NCBI RefSeq assembly: GCF_000002995.4
Contig: NW_025062477.1
Location: 7,536,649-7,600,648, forward strand
Source: Brugia malayi
Lineage: Eukaryota > Nematoda > Chromadorea > Rhabditida > Onchocercidae
Length of the DNA stretch: 64,000 nt
Reading direction: 5' to 3'
Both the position numbers and the translations under genes were made by a program. This document shows positions 28,886 to 41,906 of this stretch, one piece after another. Position 1 is the first letter of the stretch. Each line of letters starts with the position of its first letter. Below the pieces are notes generated by a model. That model had not been told where the DNA came from, ran no database searches, and saw nothing but the letters and a program-made list of their open reading frames with translations.

Positions 28886-29597
28886 AGTATATAGAAGTTA
28901 AGGCTTCCATGGAACAAGTGAATGTAGAAGCTATGGAATAAGGTTTTCATCTTTAGATTCCAATTAAAGGACCTTCACGTCCATACGAGTCAATTTTTTT
29001 TGATCCAATGGTTGCAAATGAATATGGTGGTTATGCTGGCGATCATAGTGGACGAGGAATAAGAGGGTACGGTCCGCGAGGTCGAATTCCTTTACCTTCT
29101 TATGGATCAGTGCCACCTGCATACGATGATGGACCATTAGAGACAGCACAGGTATGCCTGCTGCCACAAATCAGATTGAAATCTATGTCGAATAACAAAT
29201 GTATTTAAAATTGCTCTCTAGTCAACTAGGTTTGTAAGTATGTAACTGCTTTTGAGTAACAAGTATAAGTAACCTGCACAGTATTTTCGGACTGTTAAAA
29301 TTTTTTGAGAAAAAAAGTTCATGTACTTTGATCCTACCAATAATATATTCAATCTGCACTTTTTGTTAACCTTATGGTAATATATGTGGTACTCCATTAA
29401 AATTTCAGGTAACTGTGCCGAATGAATTGGGCGGGACAATCATTGGTCGAGGTGGTGAACGTATTCGACGTATTCGCGATGAATCTGGTGCACATATCAA
29501 AATCGAGGAAGAAGATCCTAACGGTGAACGGATTATTACTATATCAGGCACACCAAGTCAGATTGAAATGGCACAGTTTTTGCTCCAGCAATGGTAA
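26380..29597 (+). CDS. hrpk-1: hnRNP K-type protein with three KH domains
   Basis: Seven plus-strand exons: 26380-26583, 27096-27139, 27875-27947, 28357-28485, 28576-28683, 28957-29151 and 29409-29597, giving about 313 aa. It is a single-strand C-rich RNA/DNA-binding regulator of splicing, stability and translation. KH1 carries the GXXG loop GKKG (residues about 56-59), KH2 GRGG (about 132-135) and KH3 GRGG (about 264-267). The KH2-KH3 linker is Gly/Arg/Tyr-rich with RG repeats, and SPIKGRAQPYD of human hnRNP K is represented by IPIKGPSRPYE. The N-terminus has an RQRIEDPYGYSYGYG stretch and a KRQRQ basic patch that may act in nuclear import (inference). ATG 26380 lies 7 bp after a TTTTAG acceptor, which suggests a trans-spliced or leader-exon 5' end. 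The linker is shorter than in human hnRNP K (463 aa). An alternative last exon is possible at 30133-30163. Confidence 0.93.
26876..26941. repeat. Imperfect short tandem repeat in hrpk-1 intron 1
   Basis: Two to three imperfect copies of GGTGATGGGA(G/A)ATCG(T/C)TGGAGTTA, followed by a partial ATCGTTGGAGTTA. Confidence 0.75.
28852..28881. repeat. Poly-T tract in hrpk-1 intron 5
   Basis: About 30 consecutive T in the intron between exons 5 and 6. Confidence 0.9.
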
Positions 29598-31899
29598 TCT
29601 TTAGTCGTATTACAATGTAAAATATTATCAAGTATAAAAATATTTAATTTCGCTGTTCTGAATATGATTAATTGTGGTCAGTGGTTTCTGTAATCATCCA
29701 TTTAAGAATAGGAAAACTGTGGTTCTTAATAAGATATGAGAAAACATTTTCGATAAATAACTGTTATAAAAAGTTATGCTTCAGATCAAATTGTATTAAT
29801 GAACAGAGATTTTAGGAATTTCATTAACTTGTATTGATACTTTAGGAGAGGAAGAAAAGGAAAAATATCAAAAGGTTAAGATTTATTATGATTTTGAGGA
29901 CTGAATAGATTCTTTTGCAAAAAGAAAATGAAAAAAGTTGCATTTGGGAACTTAGAGACCTATTTCAGTGTTCGATCTTCAGCTGCTGGACGCAAATATT
30001 TAAGCGCTGGCTGATGCTTTTGAATTGAAGGTTTCGTGTTCTTTGCGTTTTTTTCAAACGATTCAACTTTTTTAGTTATTTTTAGAAATTCAATCAAATT
30101 GTGAAATTATTTTGTATACTTTCTTGTTTCAGTAGCGGTGCTTATGTCAATCTATGGAAATGATCGATTTATATGTTTCTAATAATTTTTTCGTTATTTC
30201 CAGACTGTTAAAGGTTTTCCAAATTTTGTAATTTAATTTTAAAAGTTTTGGATTTCCTTTAAGAATCATTTGCATTTCTCAGATTTGTCTCAGCATTATA
30301 GAGTATTTGGAAATAAAAATTTTCGTTTTTAAATTGACGTGTAATCAGAAATAACTTATGCACACATCCACCATCACTATGATAAATATATATGCTTTCG
30401 TTTTAGTGAGAAGAGATTACCTCTGAGGTTTCTTAATGCAAAACATAAGTACAGGTGTGAATTTTTATTGCGCCGGGTTACTATTTAATTCAGCATATGA
30501 TTCACTAAATCAGTCGAAAAACAATAATTTTGCAAAAAATAAATTCTGAAATCGTCCTGAATATCTCAGACTTTTACTGTTTATCTTCTGCGGACTGATA
30601 AGATGTCGTCCCGTTATCAGTAAGAATATTTGCAAATAGAATTCTAGTCGCATGAATTTGCTTTATCAACATTTCTTTTTACGTCCACGAATGCTATTTC
30701 CATATATACTTCTCTAATATTACATGCAGTAGACGGTCAAAGATGGCAGGTAAGGAACCAATTGGTGCGAATAAATTATCGCGCCATACCACATTATAAG
30801 TGGAAGAGATTGTAGTTGAGGTTACGTTGTAATATGACATTATAAGTTCTTTTCTTTTTAGTTTCATTATCCTTTAACGTTATTAATCAGCTTTAGCTAT
30901 GACTTCTCTGGCTCAGTGATCTTCTGAAGAGTTGTGACGAGCCATTCAATACTCGGGATGATTGATCACTCATTTGTTAGATATCAGCTGATGTTAATGG
31001 TTGTGAGGAGATGATGTGCTTTCTGTTCATACCCTTGTAGAAGAAGTCACAGTTAGTTATTAAAAGTGAGGAAAATACATGCAGAATTGGTTGTTGGGTA
31101 ATTGATTTTGTAGTTTAAATCGAAATTTACATTTCTTCTTGAGATTATTTTTATGCTTATTTAATCATTTGAGATTTAGTGCATCATTATGAAGCAAAGT
31201 ATTGAGAAAGGCTATGAAATGATAATAAATGATATAACCCGGCAGTCCCCTTTCTTATTTTCCAGAAAGTCAACTTTGTTTAGATTTACAAGCAGAGTTG
31301 TTTTCAATCAAAAAGTTTTCAATGTCTGGTCCAAAAGAGAATGGAATTCGCGAGATTTTAGCATTAAAGTCTTTCTTTTCTTTTTTCCACACATTTACAT
31401 AGAAAATTTTTTGAAACTTTTAAATCTTAATTCGAATTGAGTCGATGAGCGAGGTAATGTGAAAGGAATTTTAACATTATTTTTATATTAAATCATAAAC
31501 TAATTTGAAAGTTAAATGCTGTAACTCGACTATATCTTTCACTTCAAAAATGATGTGAGTTTTTCTTGTGATGCAATGTCCTAAATCGGAATTACGAAGT
31601 GTGCAAGTAATTGTAAATCTTTGTGTCTAAAATTACAATGCGTTTTGCTGTTAATTGATATATTCTATCTTCCAATTATCGTAAAATTATGGTTGAACTT
31701 CAGAAATTTTTTACGGTTATTACTATACAGTTGTAATTGACGCTTATATTATGGTATTTTGAACTTAAGCATTTAATTTTTGAAATTATATTTGTTAATC
31801 ATTGCTGTTTAATGCTACATTTGAACGAATGTGAAAAAGTAAAATCGAAAGAAGCAATTATATTAATTTAGCATCAAGGGAAAATAAGTTTTTGAAGTA
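29598..31899. other. Region between hrpk-1 and the phospholipase gene
   Basis: About 2.3 kb between two plus-strand genes. It includes a possible alternative hrpk-1 last exon at 30133-30163. Apart from that I see no supported coding exon. The last part contains the phospholipase 5' leader with an acceptor-like TTAATTTAG about 29 bp before the start codon. Confidence 0.5.
30133..30163 (+). CDS. hrpk-1: Candidate alternative last exon of hrpk-1
   Basis: A strong acceptor (TTCTTGTTTCAG, ending at 30132) is followed by ten codons and TGA. If exon 7 is spliced at the GTAATC donor formed by its last Trp codon (after 29593, phase 2), the product ends LLQQCSGAYVNLWK instead of LLQQW. Human hnRNP K also extends past this point (it ends SVKQYSGKFF). 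Phase fits, but no transcript evidence is available. Confidence 0.4.
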
Positions 31900-34800
31900 A
31901 TGATGTTCATTTGGATGTCATCATTCAGCATGGCGTTAATTTTTTCGATTATGATATCAGCAACAATTTGCGCAACAAAAGGGAAACCTTTGCATCCAAT
32001 TGTATTAGGTAAGTATTTAAATGGTAATGTGAATTTGTGGAAGTAAAAGTACATAACTGTATAAGATGCACTGGAAAAGTATGCAAATATCTTTACTTCA
32101 ACATATAATGAATGTAACTTTACAAACAACTACACTGAGGAAGATTTATAGTACCCGGTTATGGCGGGTCGCAGTTGAAGGGAAAGCTTACTGGAAAACC
32201 TGAAACTGTGCACTACTGGTGTGCTCGACAAACGGATGATTTCTTCGATCTGTGGCTAAATTTAGAGTTATTCTTGCCAACGGTAATCGATTGTTGGGTG
32301 GATAATATGAAGTAAGTTGATTTGTAATGCAAAGCATCAAGAGAATACTCATCCTCAAAACAAGCAATAAAAGAAATTCCGTGTGACTTTTATTACGAGA
32401 GTTATTTGTTACTTTACTGATATTTGAAAGAGTATTTGAAGGTTGGTATACAATAGAACAACAAACAAAACATCAAGTATGCCGGGTGTACTGGTCGAGG
32501 TGCCCGGATTCCGGAATACAAGTACCATAGAATGGTTGGACACATCAAAAGCGTCGGAAGGACGCTATTTCACTGATATCGTTGAAGCATTGTTACCATT
32601 CGGTTATCATCGAGGTAAAAATATTGTAGGTGCACCATATGATTGGAGACAAGCTCCAAGTAAGTCTTTGATGTGAATTTTCGATTTTATTTTAAGTTAA
32701 AATTTCATTTCAGAATTTCACGTCACTTCATATATCACACAAATCTGATTTATGTTTAAATCACAAGCAATTATATGAATAAAATTGTTTTAGGGGTCTA
32801 CGGTCATTAAAAATCTCCAATTTCTTAAAGAATTTCTAAAAATTCAACCATCTTCAGTGCCTTCAGATTTTTATATCATAAAAGATGGAGAAAAAAACCC
32901 ATGTATTCCTATAGATTTTATCACAGGAACATTAATTAAAATTGCAGATGAACTCGGACACTATTATTCAAATTTGACAAAATTGATTGAAGACATCTAT
33001 CGTTCTTGTGGTCACAGGAAAGTGATCATTATTGCGCATAGCATGGGTAATCCACTGTTGCTTTACTTTTACAACAGCATCGTCACACAGGTTCCAAAAA
33101 ATTTTTTCCTATTCATTCTTTAACTTTTAGCTGTGACGAATCAAATTAAAAAAATTTTTTAACACTTCTAAAAAAGGTTAAATTTTGAAAAAATACTTGA
33201 AAAATCACGAAAACAATTTTTGAAACTTACTCAACATGTACTTCCCTAAATGAAATTCAATTTCGGCAGTCCTTCTTCCTGCGAATGTGATTTGTGAAAG
33301 TGTAGCGGAACTTATTTCTGGAAGTTTCAAATTTAAGCCGCTGAATAGCCATTCTCAGGGACATGTGTATATCAGCCAAATTATCCTGGTACAGTAACAC
33401 TACTACTAGCAATACTGCGTCGTCCCTTCATATATATATATATATATATAATATACCTAAACTGGGTAACATAATTGACATAATAATTCACTAGTAACTT
33501 TCTGTATTATCAAATCAAAAGATGAAAATGACAGGAATGGAAGGACAAATTTATTCATTCGCATATTTCGATAGCTGGCGCTTGGGGCGGTGCTCTTCAA
33601 ATTATTCGTCTTCTTGCTTCAGGTGAATGTGTAAGTAATTATTGTACCCCTAAGTTTTAGTTTTGCGAAAACATTTCCACTTTAAATTCAATGAATTTTT
33701 TATCGTAATACTTTTGACAAATGCAATGGTCGTCACTAGAAAATTCTCGTAGGCAAGTTTTATAGCATGAAACTTATAGTAAATTAAGATGATAACATCT
33801 ATCAACATATCTCGAGAAAAATGATATTGAGAAAGCAATACTTGTCTTGTGAAGCCATTTTTGATTTAACTAACTAGTTAATAATTCTACGTAGTGATAT
33901 AAGCACTTGAAGAATAAAATAGAAGCTCTACAAATTGTATGACTATACTGTTAATGTCATTGCTCAAACAATTAATGTATAGTAAGAGTAAATAATGCAT
34001 AAGCATTTGGTTCTTGTTTTAATGTTTTGAAACATTCTTAAATGATTGAAAACATTCCTAAGTTTACGCTGTTCTGATGCTAAAATTGCAGGCTATAATA
34101 TGAACCACTACAGAATTTTACTACCTCCAAGCTCACTGCGTGAAATGCAACGATCATTCACTAGTTCGACATTCCTTTTTCCGAGCTACAATGTATGGAG
34201 TGAAAACGAAGTAGGTGCATCTCGAAATTCTCCTATTTTTTCAGTGAAAAGCCTGAAATAGAAACGAAATCAATCTGATCAAATGGAAAGAAGGGAAAAA
34301 CAGTTGGTATTGTTTTGGAAAGGAATAGAATTGTAAAAATTGGCACCTAATTACATGCGAAACTTTTAATAAATTTTTAAAAGTTTGGCTAGATGTCATC
34401 AATTTATATATAGAACTGGTTAAACAGCGAATAATGAAGTTAAAACAATTGCAAAAATGGCAATGAGTAGAGTATTTAAGGATTGGGTGGAAATATTTGT
34501 TGGTTTTTCTCGTCAATTTATTAAAATTAAACAAAGTTCTCCTGGAGAAATTTTAAAATATATTGTTGAATAATTTTCTACAGGTGCTGGCAACAGTTAA
34601 CGATAAAAACTACACTCTGAAAAATGTGGAAGAATTCTTTAAAGATATTGGCTATAAAGTTGGCTGGTATCAGTATCAGAATACAGCTCATCTACTTGGC
34701 GATTTCCAGGCACCAAATATTGAGGTATAATTTAATCTAAAAACATGCAAACCGATTATGATTTCATTCAAGATCGAACATTTTAGATCATATTGAAATG

Positions 34801-35471
34801 CTTTACTCTCCCTTCAGGTGCATTGTATTTACGGGTATGGCATTGAAACACCAGAATCTTTCGAGTGGTCCGGCAGGTGGTTTCCGGATTACCAACCGGA
34901 TACCACTTATGGTGATGGTGATGGTACCGTTAACCGACGTTCTCTAGAAGCATGCAAGAAATGGATTGGTAAAAACGGTGGCAAAAAGGTATGAGGTTTA
35001 GCACGAGCGAATCGAAATTTTTTATTCGATTTTTAGTTTTAACTTCTGGAACAAAATTCAATTATAAACGGTCATTTACGGATTAACCTCGTTATTTCCT
35101 CTAAAATTTAAATAAAATGTCGGTGGATTTTAGATTGAATTTTGAAAATACCAATAAACTTTCTTAAAAGTATTAACCAAAAAAAAAGCATAGTGAAGTC
35201 CGCAACAAATCCTCGGTTTGTACTTCAATATCGCAAACATTACAAATTTCTTTTTAATAATCTTCTCTCACTCCAAATAGTATATTATTTAGACCTTTTG
35301 TTAAGCTAAAATGACTAATTCAAAGAATGTATCAAGGTAACATGATATCCATCATAAGACAGCTCGTTGCAGATATCTCTGTATGCGTTCAAAGGTGGCG
35401 AGCATGTGGACATTTTGGCACAGGAGGAAGTAATCGAATTAATTAAAAAGATTGTCTTTATGCATAGCTAA
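31900..35471 (+). CDS. LCAT-like lysosomal/secreted phospholipase A2 (PLA2G15 type)
   Basis: Nine plus-strand exons: 31900-32008, 32152-32311, 32442-32659, 32948-33090, 33535-33622, 34092-34210, 34584-34724, 34818-34988 and 35373-35471. The 415 aa compare with 412 in human PLA2G15. The enzyme is an alpha/beta-hydrolase that deacylates phospholipids and can transacylate ceramide in acidic compartments. The first about 25 residues are a hydrophobic signal peptide ending before ATKGKPLHPIVLVPGYGGSQL. The nucleophile is Ser194 in AHSMGN, the acid lies in GDGDGTVN (Asp359 or Asp361), and the base is His394 in GGEHVDIL. VHYWCARQTDDFFDLWLNLE and the lid-proximal GAPYDWRQAP are family signatures. Several N-x-T/S sites (for example YNRT and RNTS) fit a glycosylated protein. 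Two in-frame ATGs open the frame (31900 and 31903). Confidence 0.94.
33430..33451. repeat. (AT)n microsatellite in a phospholipase intron
   Basis: About ten to eleven TA dinucleotides in the intron between exons 4 and 5. Confidence 0.85.
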
Positions 35472-38400
35472 TGAAGGAGTTCTTATCAAGATTTCGTCCT
35501 TGTTTAATTAATAAAAGAGTTAGAATTACTTGAAATATCAATTGTTTACGAACACTACAATGTATGTGTATTTGTTCGTCTATTTCGGAATTTATCAGAA
35601 CCTGAATGCTTAGCAATAAACAATTAACTAAGCATTGCGAAGCATTTCAGAGTGTATGTCAAGATTGCACGTGAACAAGTCTTATACCACACACTCGGGA
35701 AGATTTCGACCATAGTTATCAGGTCGTAATCAGGGTTATCTGTGGCTCACTATTACTATAGCAGTCATGACTCACCATGACAAAGCACTTGGTAGCTTTT
35801 GATGGTATAGCAAACTGCCTGGCGGATTTGAACCATACATCAATATTTGCACACTTTGGAACGTTCAGTCGCGGAACCACGCTAACAAGTGAATGGGTTC
35901 ACTTTAGGTTTCCTATTAACATATCGAATATACCGCTAAGTGTAATATGGGAAAGGCTAAGAATGAATTCAAAATGATTAGATAAGATTATCACCTTATC
36001 ATTGAGTCTACTCGATTAAATTGCCAAAAAAATGCTGCTTGTACGGTGTATGATGGATATATTAATGGCAGAAGGTCATTTTTGGAATGAAAATGAATTC
36101 TAAACAAATAAATAATTTCAATTTGCTTTATCAAAATTTATTGGAATTTGACCTATCAAAATATAGTGGAGTTTTTATGATCGAATTTAAGAATTTATGA
36201 ATTTTGATTCCTTCCTTATCGCTTACTTTTTCCGTAATTAACTGATATTTTGGGATTAATCTTCAATTTCGAATTTTGGCAATTCTCATATAAATAATAT
36301 ATTAAGAATCATTAAATATGATTCAATGAATGCAGAATTCGATCTGTAATTACTTCATTTTCTCCCTTAAAAATAAATGAAATTTTTAGTTCCTTTGTGT
36401 TAATATGAGTTCTATGTATTTGAGAATCAAAATTCGCGATTCTTTTATAGAAGCAATTTTTATTGTTTTTTTTTTTTTTTTTTTATTATCGTCATGTAAC
36501 ACTTCTTAGTTCATAGAGCGACGATAGGTTCTTCTCGTTCATCCACTTTGTCTAAGGATTTTTCGAACCAATGTTTCCGTTTTTTTTTCATCTTTAATTC
36601 TAGGGATATAGCATATTTATTGATTTGCTGATAAATTTTCCATACGATAATTCTATTAAAACCCTTCTCCACTTCCACGTCTATTAATTTTCCTTTTTCT
36701 TGCTTATTTTCACACATACAAAAAATTTTCATTCATTCACTAATGCAATTTTTTTCTTCTTGTGGGGTCCTTCTTATATTTTTTGGGAATTATGTTTAGC
36801 TGTGTACGTTTTCTAAAGACTAATTAAACATTTATTCGTATTTCTCAAACATATCAAAAGTTTTGGGAATATTAGCTATGCTTGATAAATTTTTCCTTTG
36901 TATTTAACTTATAGAGAGTAAATTCGCCCTGTTACTATTTGTTATTTATAGTGGGTGTAATTAAAGAAGCATTAAGTAAGATAAAATCAATTGCATGTAG
37001 GATTAATTATCAAAATTTACAGAGATTAATAATCAAATATTGAGTATACCTTCTATTTTCATTATTTCTCTTTTTCATAATTTTTTACATATAACTCATT
37101 TTGAGAAAAGAAGATTGATTTTATAGCTAAAAATTTTCTCGATGAAAATAATTATAGAAATAGTTGAATTACCAGGACAATATATTGTTTGCTCATGGAA
37201 TCAGGCGATTAATTGAAGGAATTTTTTTTATTTTTTATAGGTATTGTATGATACTATCAGCAACTACAAATAAGTTTAGTTCGCAGGAACATCAAAATAT
37301 GATATGTTCAAATAGTGTTTGATAAAAACAAACTGGTGTTGCGAATCTAGAGTTTATAGAAGAATTTATTATCATGATTATGGGCTTAACTGAACTTACA
37401 TTGTGATATTGCTTTTTTGCAATTCTAATTAAGAGGATTTCAAAAATAAATCAGACTGGAAGATGTTTACAATAAGGGATAATGTTATTTCAATGTTACA
37501 AATTGCTTTGATTATTTGAAATATTTTTGCAAGATGAAACATGTTGATTCTTTTGATTACTTTTTGTGTTGCGAATCTTTCAGTTATTCAGGTTTTCTGA
37601 ACTGAATTTTTGATGAAAGCAACAAAAGTATAGCAAAGATATAACTGCCATTAATTATTTCTATTAATTCAATTGCTTTATCGAATTTAGCTTCAGTTTT
37701 TCAATCAGTTGCTCTCCTTGTAAACTTACTTCTTCTGAGGAAAATTTCTTGTTTCTTACTTTGAGTAAATATTTCAAATATGCACTGTTTCTTTCGATAT
37801 TAAATCTACTTACTATATTTGCTTTAAATTGAACAGTTTTCGAATCGAAAATTTCAGATTATACGAAGCAATTTTCTATCGACTTTCTTACCTTTACAAT
37901 TGCTATACCAGTAATAATATGACCATTTATTAAGAATGGTTCGACGAATTCACAACTTGATTTTGATGTCGTTTCATTTTGTTTGTTAAAAATAAGGAAA
38001 GTTTGTAATCCATTTATAATAACACTGCCTTCATATATCGACATTCTCAATTTTTTTGTATAAGCAGTTTGTTATTTCTTGTTGTCCCATAAAGTAATGC
38101 TAATACTGATTATAAACTTCTCACTTTATGCTAAGCATAGTCAAAATCTGATATTAATCCCTTCCTGTCGTAAAAGAATATTTCCTTTTCATTTTCTAAA
38201 TTCCTCCATAAATGAGAATATATTGCAGAAAGTCTGAAAATAGTCAGGAACACAAGAACTCAATTTTATTCTGTCTTATACATAATACAGTAAATGATCT
38301 CCATCAATGTCGTTTCAGTGAATTTTAACCTTACAAAGAAGAGAAAACGAAAGCAATAATTGCTGAGTTATGCTCAGTGCAATGCAAATATCTTCCAGAA

Positions 38401-41400
38401 ATGTTTAGTCAAAACTTTATTTAAAAAAAAAAAAAATTTCTTAATTGTTCGCGTCGTTTTTTCTCTCAATGTGAGAAATAGTTTAGTAAAAATCAGTCAT
38501 ACTATGGTATGAAAAAGTACGGAAGAAAAAATCGCTTTAAGCAGAAATTGTGTCCAAATTTTACAATAAAAAAATCTATATTGAATGTTCACGAGGGAGG
38601 TTACCATCATACGTTCTGTTACTTATAGAGAGTTATGGATGACAAAAGTTTTAATTTGTTTGTTAATGTGAATTGGAAAGGTTTCGTACGGATATTCCGC
38701 AATAGATTCACTATTTTTGACTGTAAATAAGCAAATAACATCCATGAACTCTATAATACCCTATTTAGAAGCTTTTGATATCGTAACAATGAACGATATC
38801 TGAAAATAAGAGGTAAATAATGCAATTGATATGACAATAGTTTACTTATTTATCACTTACTGATCATCGACCGACTAATTTTTGTAGCGTAGCATTGGAA
38901 AAGTGAATGTTGGCATTACTACTAATGATAATAATACTAGTAAGATTTTATCAACAAACTTTTGATATCATACATATTATCACCAATAATATATTCTTTA
39001 GAAATATCAAATGGGGAATAGAAATTGGTTGTTCTCTGTTCGTTTGGTCATCGACTGTTCAGGAGTAATAATAGGGACATACAAGGAAGATGTAAGAGAT
39101 GGAAACGATTGTATTATTGGGTGCAAATATAAATTTGATTTATATATTTGAATTTATAATAAGTCTCATTTACCAATTATGTGATCGTGGATAGGTTACC
39201 AAGGGTCGTGACAGAGTGTATAATATAAAAATAAATTGGGATATATTAAAAAGCATCTGAAAGCATGTAATATTTTCTCAAATATGCAAATAACAAACAT
39301 TCTTTATGCTAATTATATTGAAATATTTAAATATCTCCTTGAGTTAGACATTTCTTCTAGAACATTATTTTCTTATAAATGATTCTCTTCATTTTTTTCT
39401 TACTTAAATTGGTTTATTGAACTGTTGAATTTCTGCTTAAAATGCAAATGAAATAAAAAAAAAAAATGTTAAGTATTTGGTGTTTGGCATACGTAATAAG
39501 TAGTATTATAGCGAATTTTACGAAGAACATTGTAAAATTTGTTGATATTTTAGCACCAGTAAGTCTTAGTTCCATGATGTGTTTTTGTAGCTGGTGAATA
39601 TGTGAAACTTTGCTAATTTTTCAGAATGAATGCATACTCTTTTCTTTCTTCTCTTTTATGGTGATAAATTAATCGCGGTGAGAAATAATGTTATAGGAAG
39701 TGCTCCAAATTTAGCAGAACATTATAAAAGTATATTTTTCAGCTTGAAAGCTCTCTCCTAAGCCACTTGAAGACAGTTGAGTAGAATGGAAAGAACTCAG
39801 AGGGCAAAATGCCAAGGATAAATGTAAAAGAGACCGCTACCCACGGAATAGGAATTTAAAGTAGAAGAAGCAAAATGGATCCTACACCCTGCTAGAGATA
39901 TTAAGAAAATAGAGTGAGTCTATCAGTCAGACAATAAGGAAGATAACGAACCAAGGTATGGCTGGCACGAAACAACCTATGAACTCATCCCGTAAATTTT
40001 AATCTATGCAGCAAGTATATATCAGTGTAGTAATTAGAGCAAGTATTAACTCACCTGTTATATAAATGATTAATAAACAAAATTTAAGCTTATTTTCGAA
40101 GATCGAAGACGTTAATAATACCGGTTCCTACCATGTACATAACACTGCTGCGGCAACACTGGAAGTATTTCACTCTTCCGATTCCGGAGCGATTCTGGAA
40201 ACAGTTGCAAATATCACAAGCAGAGCTATACACGATAGTCCAAGCAGAAAGAAATTACAACATCGTAATTTATAACTTCAATAACATTGGATAGGCAAAT
40301 TGTGTATACCACACGTTCATTCTTATTGATGGAATTACTTTTATGTATGAAACTATAAAACTCCTTTATGAAATAAGGAAGGGTAATAGTGCTCCTATAT
40401 CAAACAATTTGGGCAACAATATTTTCTGCTTGTTGCATTGAGGGGCATCTGCAGCAGGTAGTTCGGAAGACTAAAAAGGTGTTATTCATACCTCAAAACC
40501 ACCTAAACGGGATGGTATGCACTTTAGAACCATACTCCTTATACATTTGATTCAATCTAAAAAAGATTCAGCTCATTAATTACATTATATACACCGCATA
40601 CTCTCTAATTTCAATGCCTTTTGGAGAAAAATATTATTCTTTTTGTTATTATTATTGTTAATAAAACTAAATAAAATCAATAAAGTTGATAATAATAGTA
40701 ACAATAACGACAATAGTAATAATAATAATAGTAAAAGTGATATATTCACCAGATATAAATATATCATTAAAGGTCATTTCTGGAGTAAAGAATTTAGAAT
40801 GGTTTAGTAGTGATTAAGCAGTGCTAAAAACTTGTCTAACATTTCGATGTATGCATTTCATCAAATTTGAATTCAATTTTCTCGCAAAAGACCCAGTAGC
40901 ATATGCAGTAGGCGCGATCTGATATAGTGCTAAAAACATTTTTTGGTTAAACATTAGATATAATGAAATTAAGCAGATTAAGATGTCAGTCAGCTGACAA
41001 ATTAAAGTGATAACTACATACTGTATTTTAATAAAATATCTCGCTCAAACTACCTGGAAGTTACTTACATGATATAAAATTATGATTTCTCTCTTATCTG
41101 TTAACATTTCTATGGGCATAGCTTTGTAGAATTGATTAAATTACCAAAAAAGACAACACCTGACGGATATACGAAGTAAAGATAAATCAAACAAAATTTT
41201 GCTGTATTTATTATCAGTCCTAATTGTTTCTCATTTTCCTGTTACTTAGAATGCAGGGGAAAGACGTTTACAAAATTACTTCCTGCTTTTCACATTCAAT
41301 TAGCTGCTACTCTACTTTAAAAACATATTAAACGAAACTAGCTGTTAAAATTCAAACATTGCTATTGATATATTGCTGTCTAGTAACCACAGAATTGAAT

Positions 41401-41906
41401 CAAATCTATCTTTGAAAACAAAATTAACATAAGGTTAACTGCTCTTTATATTTTACATTTTTACTGAATATAAAACAGTTCTATGAATACGACTGAAAAA
41501 GGCACTTCACAATAAGAATGAGATCAACATCAGCAAAATCCTCTACTTCAATCTTCGGTATAAAATGCTATTACCAATCTTATATATCATAGAAAAATGA
41601 ATTGTCAAAATAATAGGATGGATGAGTTTACAATAGAAGTGATTATAGATTTCTTTGTAGTCATTTAATTGGTATTATTGATAAAAATTTAGATATTTAA
41701 CATTAATTCTGAAAAAACTGCCAAAAAAATTCCCACTACATTTCAATTCACCTTATATCATTCATGTTATTCCTCTAGCTAAATCATCTTATTTCAAAAT
41801 GGTCAAAAGAAATGATAAATTCAACTCAAAAAAAAATGCACATTACAAAAATAAAGAAATCTCGCAAATATTTGAACATTTATGGCAAAAAGCAAATAAT
41901 TACAAA
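35472..41906. other. Intergenic stretch between convergent genes
   Basis: About 6.4 kb separating the 3' ends of the phospholipase (+) and THADA (-) genes. Two blocks, near 35640-35960 and 39730-40270, look less AT-rich than their surroundings and carry short open frames (for example 35777-35977 and 40066-40275), but I cannot link them to a gene or element. A homopolymer T run lies near 36469-36484. No promoter is required here, because both flanking genes end towards this region. Confidence 0.55.

Noticed and set aside
35815..35840. Minus-strand B-box-like GGTTCAAATCC
   Set aside because: The T stem does not pair (TATGG versus CCGCC) and there is no cloverleaf.
40066..40275. 69-codon plus-strand open frame with protein-like composition
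   Set aside because: It has a balanced composition but no homology that I can recognise and no neighbouring exon, so it was kept only as part of an anonymous block.
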